A stretch of 64,000 nucleotides of DNA from Mycobacteroides chelonae (lineage in GTDB: Bacteria; Actinomycetota; Actinomycetes; Mycobacteriales; Mycobacteriaceae). Within the stretch, counting starts at the first letter, position 1. Each line of letters starts with the position of its first letter. Shown one piece after another: positions 38,879 through 47,655 of the stretch. A program made the position numbers and the translations under genes. The notes below the pieces were generated by a model, which did not search any database, was not told the DNA's origin, and saw nothing but the letters and a program-made list of their open reading frames with translations. Location of the stretch: assembly GCA_014204435.1 (NCBI GenBank), contig JACHLF010000007.1, positions 118,237 through 182,236 on the forward strand, written 5' to 3'.

Positions 38879-39828
38879 GCAAGCCGGACGGGACTTCCGA
38901 AGATCCGTCCCAGGACGCGATGGATGCGGTGGAGCCGGACCAGGCGTCCACCGAGATCGGCGAGGAATCCGCCGCTGAGCCTGTCGCGGAGGGCAATGCC
39001 ACCGCGGACGACGCCGAGGGGCCGCGCATGCGGGCCCGGCGCGAGCGGATGGCGCGCCGGGATGCCCAGCGCCGCGCGATCGCGCTAGAGCAGGCTCGTC
39101 GTGAGGCGAAGGCGGCAGCCAAGGGCAAGTACGTCGACCAGGGCAAGGGGGCCGGCCGCGGGAAGGTCCAGGGTCTGCAGACTCTGCTCGTCGCGGTTCT
39201 TCTCGCGCTGATCGCGGTCGGTCTCGGCGCGATTCTGTACTTCACGCCGCTGATGTCGGTGCGCCAAACCGTCGTAACCGGCACCGGAGTGGTCACCCAA
39301 GAAGATGTCCTTGGCACATTGAACATCCCGAAGGGCACCAGACTGCTACAGATCGACACCGCCGCCGCCGCGGATCGGGTGGCGAGCATCCGGCGGGTGG
39401 CCAGCGCCCGCGTGCAATGCGAGTACCCGTCGACGTTGCGTGTCACGATCGTCGAACGGGTTCCCGTCGCGGCCTGGACCGGCGGCGACGGTATGCACCT
39501 GATAGACCGTGATGGGGTGGATTTCGGCACCGAACCGCCGCCGCCGGGCATCCCGGCGCTGGATGTGGTGGCTCCCGGCCCGCAGGACCCCACCACCAAG
39601 GCGGCGCTGCAGGTGCTCACCTCGCTGGCACCCGACTTGGCGCGGCAGGTGGCTACGATCGCGGCGCCGTCGGTGTCGTCGATCACGCTGACGCTCGATG
39701 ACGGGCGCACCATCGTGTGGGGGACCACCGAGCGGACCGCGGAAAAGGCCGAAAAGCTTGATGCGCTGCTCACGCAGCCCGGCCGCAACTACGACGTCTC
39801 CAGCCCGGATCTGCCCACCGTCAAGTAG
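38875..39828 (+). CDS. ftsQ: Divisome protein FtsQ
   Basis: A bitopic 317-residue protein: acidic then basic cytoplasmic tail (1-100), transmembrane helix ([21 protein letters not shown], about 103-123), a POTRA domain ([49 protein letters not shown]) and a beta domain. FtsQ links early and late division proteins. It is the last gene of the tight cell-wall run. Confidence 0.94.
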   Translation: MSKPDGTSEDPSQDAMDAVEPDQASTEIGEESAAEPVAEGNATADDAEGPRMRARRERMARRDAQRRAIALEQARREAKAAAKGKYVDQGKGAGRGKVQGLQTLLVAVLLALIAVGLGAILYFTPLMSVRQTVVTGTGVVTQEDVLGTLNIPKGTRLLQIDTAAAADRVASIRRVASARVQCEYPSTLRVTIVERVPVAAWTGGDGMHLIDRDGVDFGTEPPPPGIPALDVVAPGPQDPTTKAALQVLTSLAPDLARQVATIAAPSVSSITLTLDDGRTIVWGTTERTAEKAEKLDALLTQPGRNYDVSSPDLPTVK

Positions 39829-40037
39829 GGGGCTCTGCCGCCCGCGGGTTCTGGAAATAGCCACGCGAAAATCCCGGCATCTTTCGGCGCGCCTCCCCAG
39901 CGTGGTTAACCGCGCCCCCTACCGTTCTGTTTCAGCGGGACAACCTGACATAACTCTAAGCCTGAGGTAGAGGTTGAGAGTTTGCAGAGGGTTCCAGATC
40001 TGACAGACCACGGCAGCAACTAGGGAGGAAGGCGACC
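39829..40037 (+). promoter_or_regulatory. ftsZ upstream region
   Basis: These 209 bases contain no gene. The sequence CATAACTCTAAG at 39949-39960 lies in a part that resembles the upstream region of other mycobacterial ftsZ genes and may hold a -10 (TAACTC-type) with the start about 80 bases ahead of the gene. A strong AGGGAGGAAGG ribosome binding site precedes the ATG at 40038. Separate expression of ftsZ, at least in part, is likely. Confidence 0.5.
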
Positions 40038-41201
40038 ATGACGCCTCCACACAACTACCTCGCGGTGATCAAGGTCGTCGGCATCGGTGGCGGCGGCGTC
40101 AACGCCGTCAACCGCATGATCGAGCACGGCCTCAAGGGGGTCGAGTTCATCGCGATCAACACCGACGCGCAAGCGCTGTTGATGAGCGATGCCGACGTCA
40201 AGCTCGATGTCGGCCGCGATTCGACCCGCGGTCTGGGTGCCGGTGCGGACCCCGACGTGGGCCGCAAGGCTGCCGAGGACGCCAAGGACGAGATCGAGGA
40301 GCTACTCAAGGGCGCCGACATGGTCTTTGTCACCGCCGGTGAAGGTGGCGGCACGGGTACTGGCGGCGCGCCGGTGGTGGCCAGCATCGCCCGCAAGCTC
40401 GGCGCGCTGACCATCGGCGTGGTCACCCGGCCGTTCTCGTTCGAGGGCAAGCGCCGCAGCGGTCAGGCCGAGCTCGGTATCGGCTCGCTGCGTGAAAGCT
40501 GCGATACCCTCATCGTCATCCCCAACGACCGTCTGCTGCAGATGGGTGACGCCGCGGTGTCGCTCATGGACGCGTTCCGCAGCGCCGACGAAGTGCTGCT
40601 CAACGGTGTTCAGGGCATCACCGATCTCATCACCACGCCGGGTCTGATCAACGTCGACTTCGCCGACGTCAAGAGTGTCATGTCCGGTGCCGGTAGCGCC
40701 CTGATGGGCATCGGGTCATCGCGGGGCGATGGCCGCGCGCTCAAGGCCGCCGAGACTGCCATCAATTCACCGCTACTGGAGGCCTCCATGGAGGGTGCTC
40801 AGGGCGTGCTGATGTCGATCGCCGGTGGCAGCGACCTGGGGCTGTTTGAGATCAACGAGGCGGCCTCGCTGGTGCAGGAGTCGGCGCACCCGGAAGCGAA
40901 CATCATCTTCGGAACCGTCATCGACGATTCCTTGGGCGACGAGGTGCGGGTCACCGTCATCGCCGCCGGTTTCGACGCCGGTGGTCCGAGTCGCAAGCCG
41001 ATCACCCCGGGTGGTGCCGCGGCACCCGGGACGGTCGCCCCCGGTAAGGCCGGTGAGGTCAACGGCTCGCGCACCAACGGCACCAGCATCTTCGACACCA
41101 TCGACGCGCAGAGCCTGCCCAGGGATACCAACGGGTCGACGGTGACGCTCGGCGGTGGCGATGAGGATGATGTCGACGTGCCACCCTTCATGCGGCGATG
41201 A
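40038..41201 (+). CDS. ftsZ: Cell division GTPase FtsZ
   Basis: The 387-residue tubulin-like GTPase has [16 protein letters not shown] at the N-terminus, the tubulin signature [18 protein letters not shown], and [22 protein letters not shown]. After a linker comes the conserved C-terminal peptide ([10 protein letters not shown]), the docking site for FtsW and SepF. It assembles the Z ring. Own ribosome binding site and promoter region upstream. Confidence 0.97.
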   Translation: MTPPHNYLAVIKVVGIGGGGVNAVNRMIEHGLKGVEFIAINTDAQALLMSDADVKLDVGRDSTRGLGAGADPDVGRKAAEDAKDEIEELLKGADMVFVTAGEGGGTGTGGAPVVASIARKLGALTIGVVTRPFSFEGKRRSGQAELGIGSLRESCDTLIVIPNDRLLQMGDAAVSLMDAFRSADEVLLNGVQGITDLITTPGLINVDFADVKSVMSGAGSALMGIGSSRGDGRALKAAETAINSPLLEASMEGAQGVLMSIAGGSDLGLFEINEAASLVQESAHPEANIIFGTVIDDSLGDEVRVTVIAAGFDAGGPSRKPITPGGAAAPGTVAPGKAGEVNGSRTNGTSIFDTIDAQSLPRDTNGSTVTLGGGDEDDVDVPPFMRR

Positions 41202-41249
41202 GCGCTTGCGCGAACAGCCTCCAACGAGGCTAGGGACTCCTTCTTACTC

Positions 41250-41957
41250 ATGGGTTTTCTAGTTCGACGCGTCACCACCACCCGCCGCGGTGGAGTGTCT
41301 CGCGCGCCGTTTGACAGCTTCAATCTCGGCGATCATGTCGGCGACGATCCGGATGCGGTGGCGGCCAACCGGTCACGGCTCGCCGGCGCCCTGGGGGTGC
41401 CCGACGATCATCTGATCTGGATGCAACAGGTTCACGGTGACCACGTGCACCGGGTCGAGGGTCCCGGTACCTCCGTCATTCCGGAGACCGATGCCCTGGT
41501 GACCAGCGAACGGGGTATCGCGCTGGCAGTGCTGACTGCTGATTGCGTGCCGGTGCTCTTCGCCGACGCGGCCGCGGGTGTGGTGGCGGGTGCTCACGCC
41601 GGAAGAGTGGGCGCCAAACTCGGCATCGTGCCGCGGACCATCGAGGCCATGGTCGCCGCTGGAGCGCAGGTGGAACGGATCTCGGCCTTCCTCGGCCCGG
41701 CGGTGAGCGGCCGCCACTATGAGGTGCCCGCCGAGATGGCCGCCGATGTGGAGCGGGCATTGCCCGGCAGCCGTACCAGCACGTCCGCCGGAACTCCTGG
41801 GCTAGATCTGCGCGCCGGAATCGCCCGGCAGCTTTCCGGATGGGGTGTTACGGCAATCGATATCGACCCGCGGTGCACCGTGGAGGACGCCGATTTGTTC
41901 AGTTATCGCCGGGAGCCGCGCACCGGTCGACTGGCGTCGGTGATCTGGCTCAGCTGA
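41250..41957 (+). CDS. pgeF: Peptidoglycan editing factor/purine nucleoside phosphorylase family (YfiH)
   Basis: A 235-residue DUF152/YfiH protein. Metal and active-site parts LTADCVPVLFAD, AGAHAGRVG (His) and the upstream QQVHGDHVHRV are present, as in the laccase-like/PgeF family, now known to act on purine nucleosides and on faulty UDP-MurNAc precursors. Position after ftsZ is conserved. ATG 41250, and its stop TGA shares a base with the next ATG. Confidence 0.88.
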   Translation: MGFLVRRVTTTRRGGVSRAPFDSFNLGDHVGDDPDAVAANRSRLAGALGVPDDHLIWMQQVHGDHVHRVEGPGTSVIPETDALVTSERGIALAVLTADCVPVLFADAAAGVVAGAHAGRVGAKLGIVPRTIEAMVAAGAQVERISAFLGPAVSGRHYEVPAEMAADVERALPGSRTSTSAGTPGLDLRAGIARQLSGWGVTAIDIDPRCTVEDADLFSYRREPRTGRLASVIWLS

Positions 41958-42667
41958 TGACGCGCGCCGAGGAATTGAGGGCGGCACTGTCCTCAGTGCG
42001 GGAACGAATCCGCGCTGCGGCGGCCGCTGCCGATCGCGATCCGGAACAGATCCAATTGCTGCCGGTCACCAAGTTTTTCCCGGCGGGCGACATCGAGGAG
42101 CTGTACCGGTTGGGGTGCCGAGCCTTCGGGGAATCCAGGGACCAGGAGGCGGCGGCGAAGGTGGCAGAGGTCGGTCACGCCGACATTCAGTGGCACATGG
42201 TGGGAAATCTGCAGCGCAACAAGGCCAAATCGGTTGCCCACTGGGCTCACTCGGTGCATTCGGTGGACAACGCGCGATTGGTGTCTGCCTTGGACGCGGC
42301 ACGCGTGGCGGGGGAGAAGTCGGAGCCGTTGCAGGTTTTCTTGCAGATCAGCCTCGACGGTGACACGGCGCGGGGCGGGGTGGCTGTCGCTGATCCCGCC
42401 GGGATTGACGAGTTGTGCACTCAGGTGGTCGCCAGCGAGCATCTCGAGCTTGCTGGACTGATGGCTTTGCCTCCTCGGGAGGCCGATCCCGACCAGGCAT
42501 TTCGTCGGCTCCAGCAAGAACACGAACGCGTTCGGCAGCGCTATCCGCAGGCCAATCGCTTATCGGCGGGAATGTCCAACGACCTGGAGACCGCCATTAA
42601 ATATGGGTCCACTTGTGTGCGTGTCGGAACGGCGTTGATGGGGAAACGACCGCTAACGTCACGGTAG
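41957..42667 (+). CDS. YggS-family pyridoxal phosphate homeostasis protein
   Basis: Starts at ATG 41957 (TGATG junction with pgeF) and has 236 residues. The PLP lysine is in LLPVTKFF (near residue 42), with FGESRDQEAAAK, WHMVGNLQRNKAKSV, and the C-terminal SAGMSNDLETAIKYGSTCVRVGTALMG. These single-domain PLP-binding proteins control free PLP in the cytosol. Co-transcribed with pgeF. Confidence 0.9.
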   Translation: MTRAEELRAALSSVRERIRAAAAAADRDPEQIQLLPVTKFFPAGDIEELYRLGCRAFGESRDQEAAAKVAEVGHADIQWHMVGNLQRNKAKSVAHWAHSVHSVDNARLVSALDAARVAGEKSEPLQVFLQISLDGDTARGGVAVADPAGIDELCTQVVASEHLELAGLMALPPREADPDQAFRRLQQEHERVRQRYPQANRLSAGMSNDLETAIKYGSTCVRVGTALMGKRPLTSR

Positions 42668-42755
42668 ATCGTCACTCCAGTCACATTTGCAACACAGCTG
42701 TAGAGACCGAGCGAACAACTGAACGCCATATAGCCCAAGTACGGAAGGTCACGCG

Positions 42756-43385
42756 ATGAGCACGCTGCACAAGGTCAAGGCCTACTTCGGCATGGCTCCC
42801 ATGGACGACTACGACGATGAGTACTACGACGACGCCGACGCCCCCGCGCCCCGCCGCGCGCCCGTCGAGGACCGCCGTTACCCGCGCCGTGGCGAGCGGT
42901 TCGCCGACGATGCCGACTACGGCTACGACGAGCCCGGCTACCGTCCGGGTGCCCCGAGCGGTTACGCCGACGAGGAGCGCTTCCGCGCTCCCCGTGAATT
43001 CGACCGCACGGCAACGCGTTTGGGTTCACTGCGAGGCAATGCCCCGACCCGTGGGGCGCTGGCCATGGATCCGCGCCGTGCCGCGATTTTCGAGGAGGGC
43101 AGCCCGCTGTCGAAGATCACCACGCTGCGTCCCAAGGACTACAGCGAGGCCCGCACCATCGGTGAGCGTTTCCGGGACGGCACTCCGGTGATCATGGACC
43201 TGGTGTCGATGGACAACGCCGACGCCAAGCGCGTCGTGGATTTCGCCGCCGGACTCGCGTTCGCGCTGCGTGGTTCGTTCGACAAGGTGGCGACCAAGGT
43301 CTTCCTGCTGTCTCCGGCCGATATCGACGTCAGCGCCGAGGAGCGTCGCCGGATCGCCGAGAGCGGTTTCTACTCCTACCAGTAA
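42756..43385 (+). CDS. sepF: Z-ring anchor SepF
   Basis: A 209-residue protein with an N-terminal amphipathic helix ([16 protein letters not shown]) that binds membrane, an acidic/Arg disordered linker, and the C-terminal SepF domain ([71 protein letters not shown]). In mycobacteria SepF is the essential membrane tether for FtsZ. AAGGTCACG ribosome binding site; an 88-base gap separates it from yggS. Confidence 0.95.
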   Translation: MSTLHKVKAYFGMAPMDDYDDEYYDDADAPAPRRAPVEDRRYPRRGERFADDADYGYDEPGYRPGAPSGYADEERFRAPREFDRTATRLGSLRGNAPTRGALAMDPRRAAIFEEGSPLSKITTLRPKDYSEARTIGERFRDGTPVIMDLVSMDNADAKRVVDFAAGLAFALRGSFDKVATKVFLLSPADIDVSAEERRRIAESGFYSYQ

Positions 43386-43395
43386 GTCCCCTATC

Positions 43396-43440
43396 GAATT
43401 CGGTGCAAGGTGCGCTCGTCGCACTCCTTGCACCGAATTC
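43396..43440. terminator. Strong bidirectional hairpin between convergent genes
   Basis: GAATTCGGTGCAAGG and CCTTGCACCGAATTC are perfect 15-bp arms; TGCG/CGCA inside extend the stem. It lies ten bases after the sepF stop and four bases before the end of the convergent gene, so it can end transcription from both sides. Confidence 0.75.
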
Positions 43441-43444
43441 GTAT

Positions 43445-43771
43445 TTAGTGGCACGCCGTGGTGGGCCTCGGATCGTGCGGGTTGTCGGGATCGCCGAACC
43501 AGTGTGATGGCTGGTGTGCCCCGTACGCGTCGTGCCAGTCCCACCATTCATCTGCGGGGGGGGGGACTGCGGATAGCCCGGCGGTGAGTCTTCCCGCCTC
43601 TCCTGACGGCCCAGCGCCGACATCTCGCGGAATGCCCATGTCGGGGACCAGTTCGGTGATCTGAACGTGGAAGCCGTCGTCGTCGAACCGGAAACGCAAC
43701 TCACCGCTCGGCTCCTGGCCGCTCTGGGTGTCCTGAGTCCACTTGCCGGCCAGTCCGGCCGGGGTGGACAG
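43445..43771 (-). CDS. Small hypothetical protein with a C10 tract, third gene of an ArsR operon
   Basis: Reading onward from the ArsR gene, the frame encodes about 108 residues: AGLAGKWTQDTQSGQEPSGELRFRFDDDGFHVQITELVPDMG, then a Pro run from the homopolymer, then ADEWWDWHDAYGAHQPSHWFGDPDNPHD. No ATG/GTG/TTG lies at the front; a CTG at 43771, after GAGAGAAA and 11 bases beyond the ArsR stop, is the best start. I do not recognise the family. The ten-C run at 43556-43565 makes the C-terminal half sensitive to slippage. Confidence 0.5.
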   Translation of the reverse strand: MSTPAGLAGKWTQDTQSGQEPSGELRFRFDDDGFHVQITELVPDMGIPRDVGAGPSGEAGRLTAGLSAVPPPADEWWDWHDAYGAHQPSHWFGDPDNPHDPRPTTACH

Positions 43772-43782
43772 GGTTTTTCTCT

Positions 43783-44118
43783 CTATCTCACGGTGTTCTG
43801 CAGGCTCTCGGCGATCTGCTTGATGCGTGCCAGCCGTCGATCCCATGCCCCGCCCACCGCGGTGAGCTGCTCGGCGATGCGCGCGACCTGCTCGGCATTG
43901 GCGCGGTACTGCTTCTCTCGTCCGTTGGCGGTGGCGTGGACCAGGCCGGCCTTGTCGAGAACCGTGAGATGTTTGGTCACCGCCTGGCGGGTGACCGGAA
44001 GACGGTTGCTCAACGTGGTCGCGGTCGCCATACCGTCGCGCAGGATGAGATCGAAGACCCGACGCCGGGTCGGGTCGCCGACCGCCGCCCACAGGTCGTC
44101 GTCGATGACGGCCGTCAT
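43783..44118 (-). CDS. ArsR-family winged-helix regulator
   Basis: The 111-residue protein MTAVIDDDLWAAVGDPTRRRVFDLILRDGMATATTLSNRLPVTRQAVTKHLTVLDKAGLVHATANGREKQYRAN is a typical ArsR-type repressor of the group paired with SRPBCC proteins. No metal-binding Cys pair is present, so it may sense something other than a metal. ATG overlaps the stop of the SRPBCC gene by four bases, so the pair is translationally coupled and probably autoregulated. Confidence 0.85.
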   Translation of the reverse strand: MTAVIDDDLWAAVGDPTRRRVFDLILRDGMATATTLSNRLPVTRQAVTKHLTVLDKAGLVHATANGREKQYRANAEQVARIAEQLTAVGGAWDRRLARIKQIAESLQNTVR

Positions 44119-44579
44119 GATCGGCCCGCCAGCTCCAGAGCGCAGGGAGCCAGCCGGGGCAGGTGCTGCGCCCAGCCCTCCTCATGGGCCTCGTACTGTT
44201 CGGCGACCTGCGCTTCCGTACGTCCCTGGTCCCGAAAGCCGACCTCGGTCATCCGCACACGCGTGCCCGTGCCCGACGGTGTCAGGTCAATAGTGACCAG
44301 TAGCGAATTTTCAGGATTCGCCGTGTGCCCCTCCAGATAACAGCAACGGAACGAGATCCGCCGCGGCGGATCCACGTCGACGAGCGTGAGCCCGAAGACG
44401 TGGATCTGGCCTGGCTCCTCGCTGTGGAAGCAGATCTCGTTCTTCGTCCCAAGAGTCGGGGCGAACTCGGCCCCGTCGGGCCACCATTGCCTCACATGCC
44501 CCGGGCGGCTGATGACGGAGAAGACCACCTCTGGCGTTGCGTCGCCATGAAGCTCTCGCTCGATCCGTTCGTGTGACAC
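44115..44579 (-). CDS. SRPBCC/AHSA1-like protein paired with ArsR regulator
   Basis: Begins at GTG 44579 behind AGGAGAGG; the frame extends to 44597. The 154-residue protein has IERELHGDATPEVVFSVISRPGHVRQWWPDGAEF, VFGLTLVDVDPPRRISFRCCY and the C-terminal GWAQHLPRLAPCALE helix, the AHSA1 (activator of Hsp90 ATPase-like) branch of the START fold. The pair with an ArsR regulator is widespread; ligands are usually unknown. It is divergent from yggT. Confidence 0.82.
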   Translation of the reverse strand: MSHERIERELHGDATPEVVFSVISRPGHVRQWWPDGAEFAPTLGTKNEICFHSEEPGQIHVFGLTLVDVDPPRRISFRCCYLEGHTANPENSLLVTIDLTPSGTGTRVRMTEVGFRDQGRTEAQVAEQYEAHEEGWAQHLPRLAPCALELAGRS

Positions 44580-44756
44580 GCCTCTCCTCATTCGCAACTA
44601 TCGGTTGCGTATAACGCTAGTCCCGAATGGGACAAAATGTAACGACTAGTTGCGAATCAGGGGATCGTGCGGCGCGGTCCAGGGGATTCGTTGTGTGGCA
44701 GTCGGTCCGGCGAGCCCTGCCGGTAGGCTGGAAGCGCTGTTGTAAGAAGCTCGTGC

Positions 44757-45083
44757 GTGGTTGTTCACGCTTGGCCGGTGAGGGGTCCGTTGGCGCTGTT
44801 CTTTGAGATCATTGGCTACGCGCTTTTGCTCTTCTGTTTGCTGCTGTTCGCGCGGATAGTGATCGAGACCATTCAGTCCATTAGCCGTGATTGGCATCCG
44901 CGAGGTGTCACGGTGGTGATTCTGGAGCTCATCTTCACCATCACCGACCCACCGGTGCGGTTATTGCGTCGTCTCATTCCGCCGCTGTCCCTTGGCGCGG
45001 TGCGATTCGATCTATCCATTACTTTGCTGCTTTTGGTCGGATTTTTTGGTATGCGGGTGGCGTTCCTGATGGCGGCTGGCTAA
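44757..45083 (+). CDS. YggT-family membrane protein (Rv2146c-like)
   Basis: The conserved part, LFFEIIGYALLLFCLLLFARIVIETIQSISRDWHPRGVTVVILELIFTITDPPVRLLRRLIPPLSLGAVRFDLSITLLLLVGFFGMRVAF, has two transmembrane stretches and the DPP...RR loop of YggT. It is found between sepF and wag31 in mycobacteria and may help organise growth or division. The start is uncertain: GTG 44757 (after GTAAGAAG), GTG 44778 or TTG 44790 (closest to the M. tuberculosis N-terminus). A TAGGCT -10-like box is at 44724-44729. Confidence 0.85.
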   Translation: MVVHAWPVRGPLALFFEIIGYALLLFCLLLFARIVIETIQSISRDWHPRGVTVVILELIFTITDPPVRLLRRLIPPLSLGAVRFDLSITLLLLVGFFGMRVAFLMAAG

Positions 45084-45312
45084 GCCCGTAGCGACGCAGA
45101 ATTTCGGTATTCAACTCACATCGATCTGGATACGAATACGCGTCATATGCAAAGCCTCAGAGTATTTTTATGCACGTCAGAGGGATACTTAACAAGCTCT
45201 GCTGCGACCGGCGGGTCTGATGTGACAGGATGGACGCCAGTTACAGTGAGACCGCACGTTCGCTTTACACTGCAATATGATTCCTGACGTCGAGACTTGA
45301 TAGGGGCAGGCA

Positions 45313-46149
45313 ATGCCGCTTACACCAGCTGATGTACACAACGTCGCGTTCAGTAAGCCACCCATCGGTAAGCGTGGATACAACGAGGACGAAGTTGATG
45401 CGTTCCTCGACCTGGTGGAGAACGAGCTGGCCCGCCTGATCGAGGAGAACTCGGATCTGCGTCAGCGGGTTCAGGAGCTGGACCAGGAGCTGGCCGAGGC
45501 CCGCAAGGGCGGCGGCGCTGCCGCTGCCGCCCCCGTTTATGAGGCGCCCAAGCCTGAGAAGAAGCCCGAGCCCGCTAAGCCCGAGCCTGCTCCGGTACCC
45601 GTGGTGGCGGCTGCTCCGGCTGGTGTGTCGACCGAGGATCACCACGTGCGCGCGGCCAAGATCCTGGGTCTGGCACAGGACACCGCGGACCGGCTCACCG
45701 GAAACGCCAAGTCCGAGTCGGAAAAGATGCTCGCCGATGCTCGCGCAAATGCGGACCAGATTGTCAGCGAGGCACGCGCCACCGCCGACAAGACGGTCAC
45801 CGAGGCACGGGCCAAGGCCGAGGCGCTACTCTCGGATGCCCAGACCCGTTCCGAGACCCAGCTGCGCCAGGCGCAGGAGAAGGCCGATGCCCTGCAATCC
45901 GATGCCGAGCGCAAGCACTCGGAGATCATGGGTACCATCAACCAGCAGCGCACGGTGCTGGAAGGGCGTCTGGAGCAGTTGCGTACATTCGAACGCGAAT
46001 ACCGCACCCGGCTCAAGACCTACCTCGAGTCTCAGCTCGAGGAGCTTGGCCAGCGCGGTTCCGCCGCGCCTGTCGATGCGGGTGCTTCGAACGAAAACGC
46101 CTCCAAGGAAGCCGGTTTCGGCCAGTTCAACCGTGGAAACAACTACTGA
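45313..46149 (+). CDS. wag31: Polar growth scaffold DivIVA/Wag31
   Basis: The 278-residue coiled-coil protein begins [43 protein letters not shown], the lipid-binding N-terminal domain of DivIVA. A Pro/Ala/Lys linker (about 75-110) precedes a long coiled coil and an Asn/Gly tail. Wag31 gathers at cell poles and directs apical cell-wall synthesis; in M. tuberculosis it is phosphorylated near Thr73, a site lying in the linker region here. It is a little longer than the 260-residue M. tuberculosis form. The 229-base upstream gap has no gene. Confidence 0.95.
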   Translation: MPLTPADVHNVAFSKPPIGKRGYNEDEVDAFLDLVENELARLIEENSDLRQRVQELDQELAEARKGGGAAAAAPVYEAPKPEKKPEPAKPEPAPVPVVAAAPAGVSTEDHHVRAAKILGLAQDTADRLTGNAKSESEKMLADARANADQIVSEARATADKTVTEARAKAEALLSDAQTRSETQLRQAQEKADALQSDAERKHSEIMGTINQQRTVLEGRLEQLRTFEREYRTRLKTYLESQLEELGQRGSAAPVDAGASNENASKEAGFGQFNRGNNY

Positions 46150-46194
46150 TTTAGATCGGTCTATGCTCGCGGCCCGTATGAGGAGTGATTCGCG

Positions 46195-46644
46195 ATGCTG
46201 ATCGTCGCATTGGTACTGGCCGCCATCGGTCTGGCATCCCTGGTGGCCGCAGTCGTCACCAGTAACGAGGTTCTTGCCTTCGTCTGTATTGCCGCGGCAG
46301 CTGTCGGCGTGGTGCTCATGATCGTCGATGCCATCCGCGACCGGCATGCCGGCGCCCTGGAATCCGGTGAGGAATCCGAGGAGGGCGGTGGCGAGCCCGA
46401 CGAAGAGCACTCCGACGAGGAGGCCGATTCCGTCGCGGTGGCCGAGGATGCTGCGGAAGCTGTTGGGCCAGAAGCTGATCCGGCCGAGACCTCGGTGATT
46501 CCGGCGGTGCGCGAGAGCGCTACGACTGCAGCCGGCGCCGTGAGCCTCAAGGAGGCTGTCACCGCCGCTCAGCGTCATCCGTCCGCTGAAGAGACCTATG
46601 AGCAGTTCGACGTGGACGACGAGGACGAGCCGCACCGCTCGTGA
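46195..46644 (+). CDS. Two-TM membrane protein with acidic tail (Rv2144c-like)
   Basis: A 149-residue protein: two transmembrane helices (LIVALVLAAIGLASLVAAVVT and VLAFVCIAAAAVGVVLMIVDAI) followed by a long Glu/Asp-rich cytoplasmic tail ending in the helix LKEAVTAAQRHPSAEETYEQFDVDDEDEPHRS. Unknown function; conserved beside wag31. The next gene's GTG overlaps its stop by four bases. Confidence 0.8.
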   Translation: MLIVALVLAAIGLASLVAAVVTSNEVLAFVCIAAAAVGVVLMIVDAIRDRHAGALESGEESEEGGGEPDEEHSDEEADSVAVAEDAAEAVGPEADPAETSVIPAVRESATTAAGAVSLKEAVTAAQRHPSAEETYEQFDVDDEDEPHRS

Positions 46645-47261
46645 CGGGACCTTGCCGGATGTCGCGTAGTGCCGTCGTGGGCCTGGCCGCCGCCGCGATG
46701 TTCATATTGTCGGCGTGCCACGGCTCGGACCAATTCGCGAGCGGCCATGCTGATGCCGTCGCCGGCATTGTCCTGGTGACGGCCCAGACGACCGTCCCAC
46801 CCCTATCGACGCCCAGCATGCTCGGAGAGGAGCCGGATGGAGGCGCGTTATCGGCTCCGGTCAGTCCGTTCGACACCTCCTCGTTGGCGGTCATCAGGCT
46901 GGACCCGCCGCTCCTGCGTGCGGTCCAGGATGCTGCGACTAGTGCCTCGGCCGATGGGGTGGCACTGGTGATCACGTCGGGCTGGCGTTCGAGGTCATTT
47001 CAGCAGCAACTGCTCGACGATGCGGTACGGACATACGGCAGCCTTGCGGTGGCCCGACAGTGGGTGGCCGCTCCCGACGAATCGCATCATGTGTCGGGCA
47101 AGGCCGTCGACATAGGTCCGGCCTCGGCCTACGGCTGGATGCTGGCGCACAGCACTCAATTCGGCCTGTGTCAGGTCTTCGCCAACGAGAAGTGGCACTA
47201 CGAGCTCACCGCGGACGCCGAAGGGCAGTGTCCGCCGCTGCGTACTAACGCGGCAGGCTGA
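46641..47261 (+). CDS. VanY-type D-alanyl-D-alanine carboxypeptidase (exported, peptidase M15)
   Basis: The product has a lipoprotein-type signal peptide (LSAC, near residue 26) and a 130-residue M15B domain. Zinc ligands are in ESHHVSGKAVDIGP (H and D) and EKWHYEL (H); the upstream TSGWRSRSFQQQLLDDAV is the typical substrate loop. It should trim the last D-Ala of peptidoglycan stems outside the membrane. The start is GTG 46641 (coupled) or ATG 46659. It marks the end of the conserved cell-wall region. Confidence 0.85.
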   Translation: MTGPCRMSRSAVVGLAAAAMFILSACHGSDQFASGHADAVAGIVLVTAQTTVPPLSTPSMLGEEPDGGALSAPVSPFDTSSLAVIRLDPPLLRAVQDAATSASADGVALVITSGWRSRSFQQQLLDDAVRTYGSLAVARQWVAAPDESHHVSGKAVDIGPASAYGWMLAHSTQFGLCQVFANEKWHYELTADAEGQCPPLRTNAAG

Positions 47262-47292
47262 AACCCACTGGGCAATCGGTGGTCGGGGGTTT

Positions 47293-47520
47293 TCAATCTT
47301 GGCGGTCAGCATGGGCCGGTTCCGGATCGATCTGGGCGGTGTCACCTGGCGCGATTTCAGATAGCATGCGCCGCATCAGCTTTCCAGACGGTGTAGCGGG
47401 GAGCTGGTCGACGATGACAACGGCGCGGTGTGCTATCGGCTACCGGGACGATGTAGGCGACCGCGATCTCTCCCTTGATGTCGTCGGCTCGGCTGCCCAC
47501 GGCAACCTTATCTCGTTGTA
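47293..47520 (-). pseudogene. Remnant C-terminus of an AMP-forming acyl-CoA synthetase
   Basis: On the minus strand two frames hold family sequence. First GSRADDIKGEIAVAYIVPVA, then, in a shifted frame, VDQLPATPSGKLMRRMLSEIAPGD to a stop at 47293-47295. The TPSGKLMRR motif contains the catalytic lysine of acetyl/propionyl-CoA-type synthetases. Nothing of the N-terminal adenylation domain is left, so the gene is a truncated, frameshifted relic. The rest of the gap (47262-47292 and 47521-47655) has no recognisable gene. Confidence 0.75.
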
Positions 47521-47655
47521 TGCCAAGGCAATGACGAAAATCTGGTGGTCTGGCGCTCGTTGCCTCTTCGTGGGTGCTAACCGCCTGAGGTAGTGGCGTC
47601 CATAGCTAATCCGTGCGGCAGGCACCCAACTTCCTGGGTAGAGTTGAGGGCATCG

